From positions 33,261 through 39,695 of the forward strand of contig NZOA01000049.1 in assembly GCA_002695115.1 (NCBI GenBank): 6,435 nucleotides of DNA, written 5' to 3'. The notes below the pieces were generated by a model. The model made no database searches. It saw nothing but the letters and a program-made list of their open reading frames with translations, and was not told where the DNA came from. Every line of letters begins with the position of its first letter. Positions within the stretch are counted from its first letter, which is position 1. Below, in pieces: positions 1-6,433 of this stretch. This stretch comes from Planctomycetota bacterium. Its GTDB lineage: Bacteria; Planctomycetota; UBA8108. The position numbers and the translations under genes are program-made.

Positions 1-875
1 GCCAGGCAACAGACCAGCGGAGCGAATCGCCTCAGACGAGCGCGGCAACTTCCCCTCCCCGACTCGTAGCTGATCATGCACAGGGGCATCAGAAGGACGG
101 GGGCGCCCGATCCATCGAATGGAGCCGCCAGCAGCGCCAGGAAGCAGAGCCCCGCCATCTCCCTGGGCTGCAATGCCTTCGATGGCCCGGGCGACAATCG
201 CCTGGCGGCGGCGAGAAGCACCACAGCCAGGATGACCAGCAGGGCGATAAAAACAGCCCAGCGAACCACCTCGCCTGGAGCTTCGCCCATCAACGCGAAC
301 ACCTGCCGCTTCAAGGTCCAGCTGTCGACGCCATGAGCATCTACAAGGGGCTGCCTCCCGAGGTAGAAAGCTCCTGCCAGCAGACCGAGCCCGACGACCA
401 GGTGGCCTGTCTTGCCCTGCCTTCTGCGAAGCGAGAGGCGCGAGATCCAGATCCACAGAGGAAATACGATAAGCTCGAGCCGACAGGCGGCCGCCAGCGC
501 GAAGACAACCGCTGAGAGGCCCGCGTGCCCCCTGCGATCAAGCAGCAACGCCCCGCCCACAGCCATCAACGCGAAACATTCGAGGCCGGGAATCGGCGCC
601 GTGAAGTCCGCCAGCACGATGGGGACTACCACCAGGGCGCCAAGGAGGCGTCCTTCAGCGGAAACGGGAAGTCCCACGATCTGGTCGGCAAAACGCAGGA
701 AACAGGCCAGGCTGCCAATACCCGCCACCACCAGGAACAGGCGCTGAAATCCGAGGACACCTCCCCAGCAGTCCAGGCAGCCATCCACCCCCGCCTGGCC
801 CGCCTGGATGAGCAGAGCCACCGCCAGGAGGAGGAGAACCAATGTATAGCAGTAAACAATCCGGCGTCTTTCCAT
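1..875 (-). CDS. Polytopic membrane protein of unknown function, partial (C-terminus beyond window)
   Basis: An open frame without a stop runs from an ATG at 875-873 to the left edge, giving at least 291 residues. I read it by translating the minus strand. It is strongly hydrophobic, with membrane stretches near 6-24, 42-60, 77-93, 100-112, 119-144, 157-172, 204-224, 240-252 and 257-270. These are separated by short Arg-rich loops (DRRGH at 113-117, RLSLRRRQGK at 146-155), as expected for a real inner-membrane protein under the positive-inside rule. I do not recognise a family. The pattern of a helix, a short basic loop, then FALAAACRLELIVFPLW (125-141) vaguely recalls GT-C glycosyltransferase-like proteins (ArnT/PMT or DUF2029 style). 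The acidic motif expected in their first loop is not clear; Asp31 and Asp35 are the only candidates. It starts 5 bases after the DUF420 stop with only a weak ribosome site, so it is probably translated by coupling. A link to the oxidase is suggested only by position. Confidence 0.72.
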   Translation of the reverse strand, partial: MERRRIVYCYTLVLLLLAVALLIQAGQAGVDGCLDCWGGVLGFQRLFLVVAGIGSLACFLRFADQIVGLPVSAEGRLLGALVVVPIVLADFTAPIPGLECFALMAVGGALLLDRRGHAGLSAVVFALAAACRLELIVFPLWIWISRLSLRRRQGKTGHLVVGLGLLAGAFYLGRQPLVDAHGVDSWTLKRQVFALMGEAPGEVVRWAVFIALLVILAVVLLAAARRLSPGPSKALQPREMAGLCFLALLAAPFDGSGAPVLLMPLCMISYESGRGSCRARLRRFAPLVCCL

Positions 876-880
876 AAGCT

Positions 881-1288
881 TCAGTACAACATGAGGTAGA
901 CGATGACTCCCGTCACCGAGACATACATCCAGATCGGAAACGTCCGGCGTCCCCACCAGCGGTGTTTCTCCCAGCGCCGCTTCCAGGCCAGGTAGATAGT
1001 CCTCAGGGCCATGGGAACCACGGCCGCCGCGAGAATGATGTGGCTGATGAGGATAACGAAGTAGACCGCTCGCAGGACACCCTCGCCCTCGTAGGACTTG
1101 TGTCCGGCTTTGTAGTGATAGGTCAGATAGCAGCCGAGGAAGATGCTCGAAACGCCGAAAGCCGCGACCATCAGCCGCGCATGGGCTTTCTTATTCCCCA
1201 TGCGAATACAGACGTACCCGGCGAGCAGCAGGACTCCGCTGAGCGCGTTCAGGCTGGCGTTGACCATCGGCAGATCGGCTACTTCCAT
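881..1288 (-). CDS. ctaM: DUF420 membrane protein, CtaM/YozB-like oxidase assembly factor
   Basis: The 135-residue protein has four predicted membrane helices (about 11-30, 38-57, 74-97, 116-134). It fits the DUF420 family: LPMVNASLNALSGVLLLAG near the N-terminus, SIFLGCYLTYHYKAGHKSYE (48-67) and FPIWMYVSVTGVIVYLMLY at the C-terminal end. Histidines at 36, 58, 83 and 109 recur at intervals near helix ends and could bind metal or heme, which is my inference. In Bacillus and Staphylococcus the homologue CtaM (YozB) is needed for maturation of heme-copper oxidases. The location directly after the SCO gene, 5 bases from its stop, agrees with an assembly role. The ribosome site GAGAGGG lies inside the end of the SCO gene. 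The family assignment is strong. The biochemical role is unknown, and the symbol ctaM is by analogy. Confidence 0.9.
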   Translation of the reverse strand: MEVADLPMVNASLNALSGVLLLAGYVCIRMGNKKAHARLMVAAFGVSSIFLGCYLTYHYKAGHKSYEGEGVLRAVYFVILISHIILAAAVVPMALRTIYLAWKRRWEKHRWWGRRTFPIWMYVSVTGVIVYLMLY

Positions 1289-1293
1289 GAATC

Positions 1294-1962
1294 CTAACCC
1301 TCTCGATCCTCTTCCAACAGAAGCCTGGCCGCATCGATGAGCTTCTCGAGATCACCTGCAACCGCGCTCGGACGATAATAACCCCGTATCTGCCCGCGCC
1401 CATCCACGAGCACGAACCTGTCGCTGTGCGGCACCCCGAGCGCGGGCCCCGCCGGTTCACGGCCGCCGCCCGCGCTCAGCCCGAACCCCTCCTCGCAGAG
1501 CCGGGCGATGTCCTGACGCTCACCCCTGAGAAAGCTCCAGAGACGGGAATCGATGCCCTGCTGTTTTGAATACTCAGCCAGCCGTCGCTGCGTATCATTG
1601 CCGGGGTCGAGAGTAAAAGAGACCAGGCGCAAGCTCTCCTCGAGGGCACCCTCATTGCGAATGGTTTTCTGGATCCTCAACAGCTCAGCCGCCATGGCGG
1701 GACAGGCGTTGCGGCAGGTGGTGAACATGAAGGTTCCTACCCAGATCTTTCCCCTGAGAGTATCGAGGCTGACTTTTGCTCCATCCTGGTCATTCAACTC
1801 AAATGGCGGAATCTTCCGCCGAACGGGCAGGTCGCCAGCCGGCTCCCACACGAACGCGCCGGCCACCACAGCGATGATCCCAACAGCCAGCAGAGACCAG
1901 CTGAGCCACCCCAGAATGCCCTCTGAGACTCTTTCAGACTTACCTGCGACACCATTGGCCAT
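1294..1962 (-). CDS. SCO1/SenC-family copper chaperone for oxidase assembly
   Basis: Membrane-anchored thioredoxin-fold protein of the SCO1/SenC/PrrC family, which delivers copper to, or reduces the cysteines of, the CuA site in oxidase subunit II. It is 222 residues: a hydrophilic start, one membrane anchor (about 17-37), then an extracytoplasmic domain beginning near PVRRKIPPFELNDQDG (46-61). The copper-binding CxxxC motif is TCRNACP (82-88) with Cys83 and Cys87, and the third ligand is His179 in PHSDRFVLVDGRG (178-190). The SFTLDPGNDT stretch (115-124) also fits the family. All three copper ligands are therefore intact. It starts 27 bases after ctaE, the largest gap in the window, with GGAG 6 bases before the ATG. 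The role in CuA assembly is inferred from family and context; subunit II itself is not in the window. Confidence 0.94.
   Translation of the reverse strand: MANGVAGKSERVSEGILGWLSWSLLAVGIIAVVAGAFVWEPAGDLPVRRKIPPFELNDQDGAKVSLDTLRGKIWVGTFMFTTCRNACPAMAAELLRIQKTIRNEGALEESLRLVSFTLDPGNDTQRRLAEYSKQQGIDSRLWSFLRGERQDIARLCEEGFGLSAGGGREPAGPALGVPHSDRFVLVDGRGQIRGYYRPSAVAGDLEKLIDAARLLLEEDREG
1298..1304 (-). promoter_or_regulatory. Ribosome binding site for the DUF420 gene
   Basis: GAGAGGG in the last codons of the SCO gene lies 9 bases before the ATG at 1288. A second AGGA at 1292-1295 is only 3 bases from the start and is less likely to be used. Confidence 0.6.
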
Positions 1963-1968
1963 CCGATA

Positions 1969-1972
1969 CTCC
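1969..1972 (-). promoter_or_regulatory. Ribosome binding site for the SCO gene
   Basis: GGAG lies 6 bases before the ATG at 1962, in the 27-base gap after ctaE. The rest of the gap shows no stem-loop or promoter that I can support, so transcription probably reads through. Confidence 0.7.
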
Positions 1973-1989
1973 GTCGATTAGGGACACTC

Positions 1990-2583
1990 TCAGAGGAGGT
2001 AGAGGATAACGAAGAAAAACATCCAGACCACCACAACGAGCAGCCAGTAATAGAGAGCGAGATCAATCCCGATCCTCTGATACTGGTGATATTTTCCACG
2101 CACGGCCCGGACAATGACGTAGCTGAGCAGAAGCACCCCGCCGACGACATGCAGGGCATGCAGGCCCGCCATTGTATAAAAAACGGTGCCGAAGATATTC
2201 TGTATCGGGAGCTCCTCCGCGAGCAGGCGCACGAATTCGAAGTACTGGACCGCGGCAAACAAAACCCCGCAAAAAAGAGTCAGGTAGAGCCAGGAAACGA
2301 GCCCGACAGGATCCTCCCGCCGGATCGCCCTAGAGGCAAGGATGATGAAGACACCGCTGAGCACCAGGACCGCCGTATTGCTGAGGGGGATCCCCAACGC
2401 CAGCTCGGGAAAACCCGGCGGCTTCCAGGTGCTGGCTCCAAGGCGCAGGACGATATACATCCCCACCAGCGCGCCGAAGAACATGATCTCCGCGACCACG
2501 AAGAGAACGATACCGAAGCGAGCGTTTTCAGCCTCGCCCGCTACCGCCGGCGCTCTACCTGGTACTACCGATTCGCTTGCCAT
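1990..2583 (-). CDS. ctaE: Cytochrome c oxidase subunit III, short five-helix form
   Basis: Non-catalytic core subunit of the heme-copper oxidase, thought to stabilise subunit I and its D-channel uptake. At 197 residues it is the short form with about five membrane helices (roughly 22-46, 66-86, 95-117, 137-160, 173-196), lacking the first two helices of the 260-residue mitochondrial type, as in many bacterial oxidases. Recognisable marks are VVAEIMFFGAL (29-39) with the conserved Glu32, the FEF segment (115-117) with Glu116, and the YTMAGLHALHVVGG helix (136-149) with His142 and His145. The last helix reads YWLLVVVVW (179-187), where the family usually has a His and an Asp (YWHFVDVVW), so those two polar residues are missing. 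It follows ctaB by 11 bases with a clear ribosome site and sits in the expected oxidase context. A quinol-oxidase subunit III (CyoC type) is the alternative, made unlikely by the ctaD type and the ctaA neighbour. Confidence 0.91.
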   Translation of the reverse strand: MASESVVPGRAPAVAGEAENARFGIVLFVVAEIMFFGALVGMYIVLRLGASTWKPPGFPELALGIPLSNTAVLVLSGVFIILASRAIRREDPVGLVSWLYLTLFCGVLFAAVQYFEFVRLLAEELPIQNIFGTVFYTMAGLHALHVVGGVLLLSYVIVRAVRGKYHQYQRIGIDLALYYWLLVVVVWMFFFVILYLL

Positions 2584-2586
2584 ATT

Positions 2587-2594
2587 TCACCCTC
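2587..2594 (-). promoter_or_regulatory. Ribosome binding site for ctaE
   Basis: The 11-base gap between the ctaB stop and the ctaE ATG is GAGGGTGAAAT. The GAGG core is 7 bases before the start, a good Shine-Dalgarno site that fixes the ctaE start at 2583. Confidence 0.78.
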
Positions 2595-3605
2595 TCAGGC
2601 GCCCAGGACCAGGGCGATGAACAGCGCCGGCAGGTAGATCACCGAGGCAATGACCAGCCGCCGAGCCCTCTCACTGGTCCGCTTGATTGCGAAACTCACA
2701 GCGAAGGCCAGGAAGAGGGAGCTGGTGCCCAGGGCCATCCAGAAGTAGAAGCCGGCCGCGAAGCCGAAGACGGCGGCCGGCATCAGGCTGGCGGGCACGA
2801 GCGCGAGGCTCCAGCCGACGACCTGCAGGGCGGTCGCCTTTCCTTCCCGGTCGACAACGGTGAGCATTGGGAAACCCGCGCGCGCGTAATCCTCCCGGTA
2901 GATCCACGCGATCGCCAGAAAATGCGGAATCTGCCAGATAAACTGTATCGTGAAGATCGACCAGCCGGCCGGGAGCAGTTCGCCGGTGGCCGCCGTCAGG
3001 CCGATGACCGGTGGCAGGGCGCCGGCAAAAGCCCCGACCAGCAGTGAAAAAGAGGTGATCCGCTTCAGCGGCGTATAGAAAAACACGTACACCCCGGCCG
3101 TCACCGCGCTCACGGCGGCGCAGACCGGGTTCACCAGCACGAAGAGATAGGCCAGGCCCAGGAGAGAGAGGAGGATTCCCAGCGTCCTTGCCAGCGCGGC
3201 CGGGAACCGCCCGGCGGCAAGAGGCCGCGCCGCGGTTCGCTCCATGAGGGCATCCGGCGCCCGCTCCATGTATTGATTCAACATGCTGGCGGCGGCGGCA
3301 AGAACAAAAGAACCGACCAGGACATGCAGCAACAGCCAGCCGTTCTGTGACGACAGGAGGCTCGCCAGGGAACCACCTGTCGATGTTCTCAGGCCGAGCG
3401 CGAAGCCCGCGAACACAGTAACCAGGGCAAGGAGATTGACCCGCATCTTGCTCAACTCGAGCAGGTCTCCCGCGAGGCTCCCGGCACCGGGAGCCGCCGA
3501 CGAGGAGATCTCCACCGCGCCGGGGGGTGCCGGCACAACGCCGGCAGAGGCGGTCTGCGTCTCCGCCGCCGGGTGATCCGCCAGGGCTGCCTTGTTCACG
3601 CTCAT
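2595..3605 (-). CDS. ctaB: Protoheme IX farnesyltransferase (heme O synthase)
   Basis: UbiA-superfamily membrane prenyltransferase that adds a farnesyl group to heme b, giving heme O, the substrate of CtaA. The 336-residue protein has about nine membrane helices. The first Asp-rich prenyl-diphosphate motif is at 110-118 (NQYMERAPD) followed by ALMERTAARPL; Glu114 stands where many homologues have Asp. The CtaB-specific YTPLKRITSFSLLVGAFAG stretch starts at 177 and leads into LPPVIGLTAATG (197-208). The second Asp region, around IPHFLAIAWIYREDYARAG (226-244) followed by FPML, is also typical. The first roughly 47 residues are an Ala/Pro/Ser-rich hydrophilic extension before the usual start of the family near LLELSKMRVNLLAL. 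I keep the ATG at 3605 because it overlaps the ctaA stop and has a GGAG site 8 bases upstream, and because the next Met (54) would cut into helix 1. The family assignment is secure. Confidence 0.96.
   Translation of the reverse strand: MSVNKAALADHPAAETQTASAGVVPAPPGAVEISSSAAPGAGSLAGDLLELSKMRVNLLALVTVFAGFALGLRTSTGGSLASLLSSQNGWLLLHVLVGSFVLAAAASMLNQYMERAPDALMERTAARPLAAGRFPAALARTLGILLSLLGLAYLFVLVNPVCAAVSAVTAGVYVFFYTPLKRITSFSLLVGAFAGALPPVIGLTAATGELLPAGWSIFTIQFIWQIPHFLAIAWIYREDYARAGFPMLTVVDREGKATALQVVGWSLALVPASLMPAAVFGFAAGFYFWMALGTSSLFLAFAVSFAIKRTSERARRLVIASVIYLPALFIALVLGA
3602..3605 (-). other. ATGA stop-start overlap, ctaA/ctaB
   Basis: On the minus strand the TGA stop of ctaA and the ATG start of ctaB share the four bases ATGA. 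Such overlaps usually mean the second gene is translated by re-initiating ribosomes, which would keep the two successive heme-modifying enzymes in proportion. Confidence 0.93.
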
Positions 3606-4645
3606 GTCGCCATCTCCGACTCATCCAGACTCAGGGTGCGAATTCTGTAGGCGCGCGCGCAGACCAGCAGCGACAGCATCAGGATCAGGACGCCAAGAGC
3701 CTGGTGCGAGCTGGCCAGGAGCTCGAAGGTCCCGGTGGCGACCAGGCCCTGCGCCTCATCGACCACCAACGAGGGAGGAGTCTGGTAGATAAAGGTCGCG
3801 AAGCCCAGGAATACCTGCAGAAAGAGCAGCAGCAACAGGCCGAGAGCCGGATGAAGAAGCCTCTCGGCTTTCGAAAGCCCGAGCACCTTGCCAGCGAGAA
3901 GAACGAGCACGGTAAATACGACAAAGGCCCAGACAATATGCACCATGTCACCGACAGCCTGCAGGGTTTTCCCTCCCCCGCCGGGATCGAGCGTAGCGTG
4001 ACGGGGCACGGCGCCCAGGAGGATCTGCACATACACGCTGATCACCGCGAAGAGCGCCAGAGAACAGATGGGAGCTATCCTGGAAGCCTCCAAGCGGGTC
4101 TTCTCCCCGATCCAGCCCGGGGCCGTAACGATCGCCAGGAGAGTGACAGCGCAGAGGAATATCATTGCCAGGCCAACATGCAGGATTGAGAGCAGAGGAG
4201 GCAGCTTATAGAGAACGGTCAGCCCCCCGAGAACCGCGGGAGGAATGACCAGTAGAACCACTCCGCAGGAGAGCGCCAGCACCCGCGGACGCTTCTCCTT
4301 CAGCAGGGCGGCTATGCAGACCAGGAGCGCCAGGATCCCGACGCTTCCCATCATCAATCGATGGCCGTGCTCTACCAGCAAACCGGGATTATCAAGCATG
4401 GCGTCCGGCGAGGGCAGAAAATTCCCGCCGAAACTCGGCCAGTTCCTGTCGACCCGTCCGCTCTCGGTGCTGGTGACGACACCACCGGTCACGATACCCA
4501 GGTAGGCGACGCAGAGAGTCGCCAGGGCAAGCCTGTGAACCAGCTTCGAAGCGCCCGCGGAAGGCGTTCCAGGCTCGTTAGCAGGCGGAGTCCCTGCAAA
4601 GCCGCCGCCGGCCGGATCTTCGCTCGTCACGCCTGGAGCAGGCAC
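3602..4645 (-). CDS. ctaA: Heme A synthase (COX15/CtaA family)
   Basis: Membrane enzyme that oxidises the C8 methyl of heme O to a formyl group, giving heme A for the oxidase encoded next door. The 347-residue protein has about eight membrane helices in two four-helix halves. Visible family marks are VTSTESG (57-63) after helix 1, the EHGHRL motif (92-97) with Glu92 and His95, and the other heme-ligand histidines at His156 (LHVGLA), His236 (VHIVWA) and His314 (SSHQALG). These match the four conserved His of Bacillus CtaA. No cysteine lies in the extracytoplasmic loops; all six (45, 110, 127, 165, 194, 329) are in predicted helices. The start is GTG, 3 bases after the ctaD stop and preceded by a purine-rich site; the first in-frame ATG is at residue 83, beyond helix 1, so GTG is needed. 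The first 33 residues are a Pro/Gly/Ala-rich hydrophilic leader. The stop overlaps the ctaB start in ATGA, implying translational coupling. Confidence 0.94.
   Translation of the reverse strand: MPAPGVTSEDPAGGGFAGTPPANEPGTPSAGASKLVHRLALATLCVAYLGIVTGGVVTSTESGRVDRNWPSFGGNFLPSPDAMLDNPGLLVEHGHRLMMGSVGILALLVCIAALLKEKRPRVLALSCGVVLLVIPPAVLGGLTVLYKLPPLLSILHVGLAMIFLCAVTLLAIVTAPGWIGEKTRLEASRIAPICSLALFAVISVYVQILLGAVPRHATLDPGGGGKTLQAVGDMVHIVWAFVVFTVLVLLAGKVLGLSKAERLLHPALGLLLLLFLQVFLGFATFIYQTPPSLVVDEAQGLVATGTFELLASSHQALGVLILMLSLLVCARAYRIRTLSLDESEMAT
3614..3617 (-). promoter_or_regulatory. Ribosome binding site for ctaB
   Basis: GGAG lies 8 bases before the ctaB ATG, inside the last codons of ctaA. It supports the start at 3605 and therefore the long N-terminal extension of CtaB. 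Confidence 0.7.
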
Positions 4646-4648
4646 GGT

Positions 4649-6433
4649 TCACGCCGTCCCTTCTCCCGAAGAGCCCTCAACCTCCCCAGCGCTGCCGGCA
4701 TCGGCAGTCTCGAGGTTGCGATCCTGCGGGAGATAGTCCTCCTCGACAAGATCGGAATTGTACTCGTAGGGGCCGCGGTAAACCGTCGGAATGTCCGGAT
4801 GGAAATTTCCGTGCGGGGGAGGCGAATCGAGTGTCCATTCGAGGGTGTTCGCCTTCCAGGGATTGCGCCCGGCCTTCTCGCCCCAGATCGCGCTGTAGAT
4901 CACCGCGATCAGGAACAACACCTGGGCCAGGCCCAGCACGATGGCCGAATACGTCATGAACTCCTGGTAGGGCTGAAGATGTGCCCACGTAGTGGAGGCA
5001 CCATCTCCGATATAGGCCGCATAACGACGCGGCAGTCCGGCCGCTCCGACGACGTGCATCGGGAAGAAGGTGCAGTTGAACGCCACGAAGGTCAGGATGA
5101 AATGAATCTTGCCGAGGGTCTCGCTGAACATGCGGCCGAACATCTTCGGGAACCAGTAGGTAATCCCGGCAAAGACCCCGAAGAGACTGCCGCCGAAGAG
5201 AACATAGTGAATGTGGGCGACGATAAAGTAGGTATCGTGGATCATCAGATCCACTGTCGTAGCCGCCATAAAGATGCCGCTGAGACCGCCGATGATGAAC
5301 ATCGAGACGAAGCCCAGGGCGTTGAGCATCGGCGTGGTGAAGTGGATATTGCCGCGCCAGAGCGTTCCCAGCCAGTTGAAGCTTTTCACCGCCGAGGGAA
5401 GAGCGATAAACATCGTGGCAATCATGAAGTAGGTCCCGAGGTAGGGATTCATACCGCTCTGGAACATGTGATGCCCCCAGACGATGAAACCGAGTCCCGC
5501 GATTCCGGCCATCGCCGCAGCCATGGCCTTGTAGCCGAAGATGGGCTTGCGGGCGAAGACGGAGATAACGTCGGAGGCCATTCCCATGGCGGGCAGGATC
5601 ATGATGTAGACCGCCGGATGGGAATAGAACCAGAAGAGATGCTGGTAGAGAAGCGGCTGCCCGTCATTGGTGAAGAAGGTCGTCCCCGCGTGCCGGTCGA
5701 GGATCAGCATGATGAGAACGGAGGTCAGTACCGGGGTCCCGAAGAGAACCAGGATCGCGGTGACGAAGACCGACCAGACCGTCAGCGACATGCGCCCGAA
5801 GGTCATTCCCGGCGCGCGCATCTTGATGATGGTGGTCACGTAATTCACCGCCCCCATGATGCTGGATGTTCCCACTATGATCAGGCTGACGCACCACAGG
5901 GTCTGTCCGTACCCTGCAATTTGACTCAACGGTGGATACGACGTCCAGCCGCCTGAGGCGAAGGCGCCCGACTTGAGACCCGCATCGACACCCTCCAGGA
6001 GGACCCCCCCGAACATCACGATTCCGGCCAACGGCATGATCCAATAGCTCAGGCCGTTGAGGAAAGGAAAGGCCATGTCGCGGGCGCCGATATGAAGCGG
6101 CACGACGAAATTTCCGAAGGCGCCGACGAGGAAGGGAATGATCACGAAGAAGATCATCACCGTAGCGTGCATGCTGAAGAGAACATTGTAGGTCTCTCCG
6201 CCGAATTGTTTCATGTCCATGCCCATGAATTCACCGCTCTCACCCGCGGCCAGGCGCATCCTCAGGGTGAGCGCCAGTCCGCCGCCGATGAAGAGCATGA
6301 AGAGGGCTGTCATCATGAACTGCATACCGATCGCCTTATGGTCACGGGAGAACACGTACTTCCCCCAGAAGCCCATCTCATGGTGATCGGCGTGCTCTTC
6401 AGTTCCGACGTTTTCCTTGGTTTCCGTACTCAT
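4649..6433 (-). CDS. ctaD: Cytochrome c oxidase subunit I, A2-type heme-copper oxidase
   Basis: Catalytic subunit of complex IV; it reduces O2 to water at a heme a3-CuB centre in the cytoplasmic membrane and pumps protons. The 594-residue protein has all metal ligands: His89 and His409 for low-spin heme a, His407 for heme a3, His272, His321 and His322 for CuB, and Tyr276 at the position of the cross-linked tyrosine. D-channel residues Asp119, Asn108 and Asn126 and K-channel Lys350 are present, as is the Arg469-Arg470 pair near the heme propionates. Helix VI reads YSHPAVY (270-276), so the A1 glutamate is Ala274 and the Tyr-Ser pair marks the A2 subfamily. The C-terminal NPWKANTLEWTLDSPPPHGN block is typical of cytochrome c oxidases rather than quinol oxidases, and is followed by an acidic, Gly/Ser-rich tail. 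The ATG lies 2 bases from the window edge, so its ribosome site is not visible. The stop is 3 bases before ctaA. Length is slightly above the usual 530-560. Identification is very secure; the c-type substrate is inferred from the family. Confidence 0.98.
   Translation of the reverse strand: MSTETKENVGTEEHADHHEMGFWGKYVFSRDHKAIGMQFMMTALFMLFIGGGLALTLRMRLAAGESGEFMGMDMKQFGGETYNVLFSMHATVMIFFVIIPFLVGAFGNFVVPLHIGARDMAFPFLNGLSYWIMPLAGIVMFGGVLLEGVDAGLKSGAFASGGWTSYPPLSQIAGYGQTLWCVSLIIVGTSSIMGAVNYVTTIIKMRAPGMTFGRMSLTVWSVFVTAILVLFGTPVLTSVLIMLILDRHAGTTFFTNDGQPLLYQHLFWFYSHPAVYIMILPAMGMASDVISVFARKPIFGYKAMAAAMAGIAGLGFIVWGHHMFQSGMNPYLGTYFMIATMFIALPSAVKSFNWLGTLWRGNIHFTTPMLNALGFVSMFIIGGLSGIFMAATTVDLMIHDTYFIVAHIHYVLFGGSLFGVFAGITYWFPKMFGRMFSETLGKIHFILTFVAFNCTFFPMHVVGAAGLPRRYAAYIGDGASTTWAHLQPYQEFMTYSAIVLGLAQVLFLIAVIYSAIWGEKAGRNPWKANTLEWTLDSPPPHGNFHPDIPTVYRGPYEYNSDLVEEDYLPQDRNLETADAGSAGEVEGSSGEGTA
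4657..4667 (-). promoter_or_regulatory. Ribosome binding site supporting the ctaA GTG start
   Basis: The purine-rich run GGGAGAAGGGA sits within the last codons of ctaD, ending 11 bases before the GTG. Spacing is a little long, but this is the only good site near the start, and no in-frame ATG exists before residue 83. Confidence 0.6.

Noticed and set aside
626..859. A 77-codon Trp- and Ser-rich frame on the minus strand near the left end.
   Set aside because: It lies in a different frame inside the open membrane-protein gene that starts at 875; its Trp/Arg/Ser richness is typical of an out-of-frame reading.
76..899. Four overlapping plus-strand frames at the left end (76-336, 333-515, 412-747, 525-899).
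   Set aside because: They are antisense to the minus-strand membrane-protein gene, are charged and low in complexity, and have no coherent start sites or recognisable domains.
1963..1989. Possible internal terminator or promoter in the largest intergenic gap, between ctaE and the SCO gene.
   Set aside because: The 27 bases hold a ribosome site but no convincing inverted repeat with a T run and no paired -35/-10 elements.
2086..2637. A 183-codon plus-strand frame opposite ctaE.
   Set aside because: It is highly charged, low in hydrophobic patterning and directly antisense to the well-supported subunit III gene.
2671..3624. A 317-codon frame on the minus strand overlapping ctaB in another frame.
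   Set aside because: The translation is an Arg/Gly/Pro-rich jumble typical of a frame-shifted GC-rich gene, while the ctaB frame holds all family motifs.
4361..5956. A 531-codon open frame on the plus strand, antisense to ctaD and the start of ctaA.
   Set aside because: It is rich in Arg, Glu, Asp, His and Gly and has no membrane, signal or domain pattern. Long antisense frames arise easily opposite GC-rich genes, and ctaD on the other strand is unmistakable.
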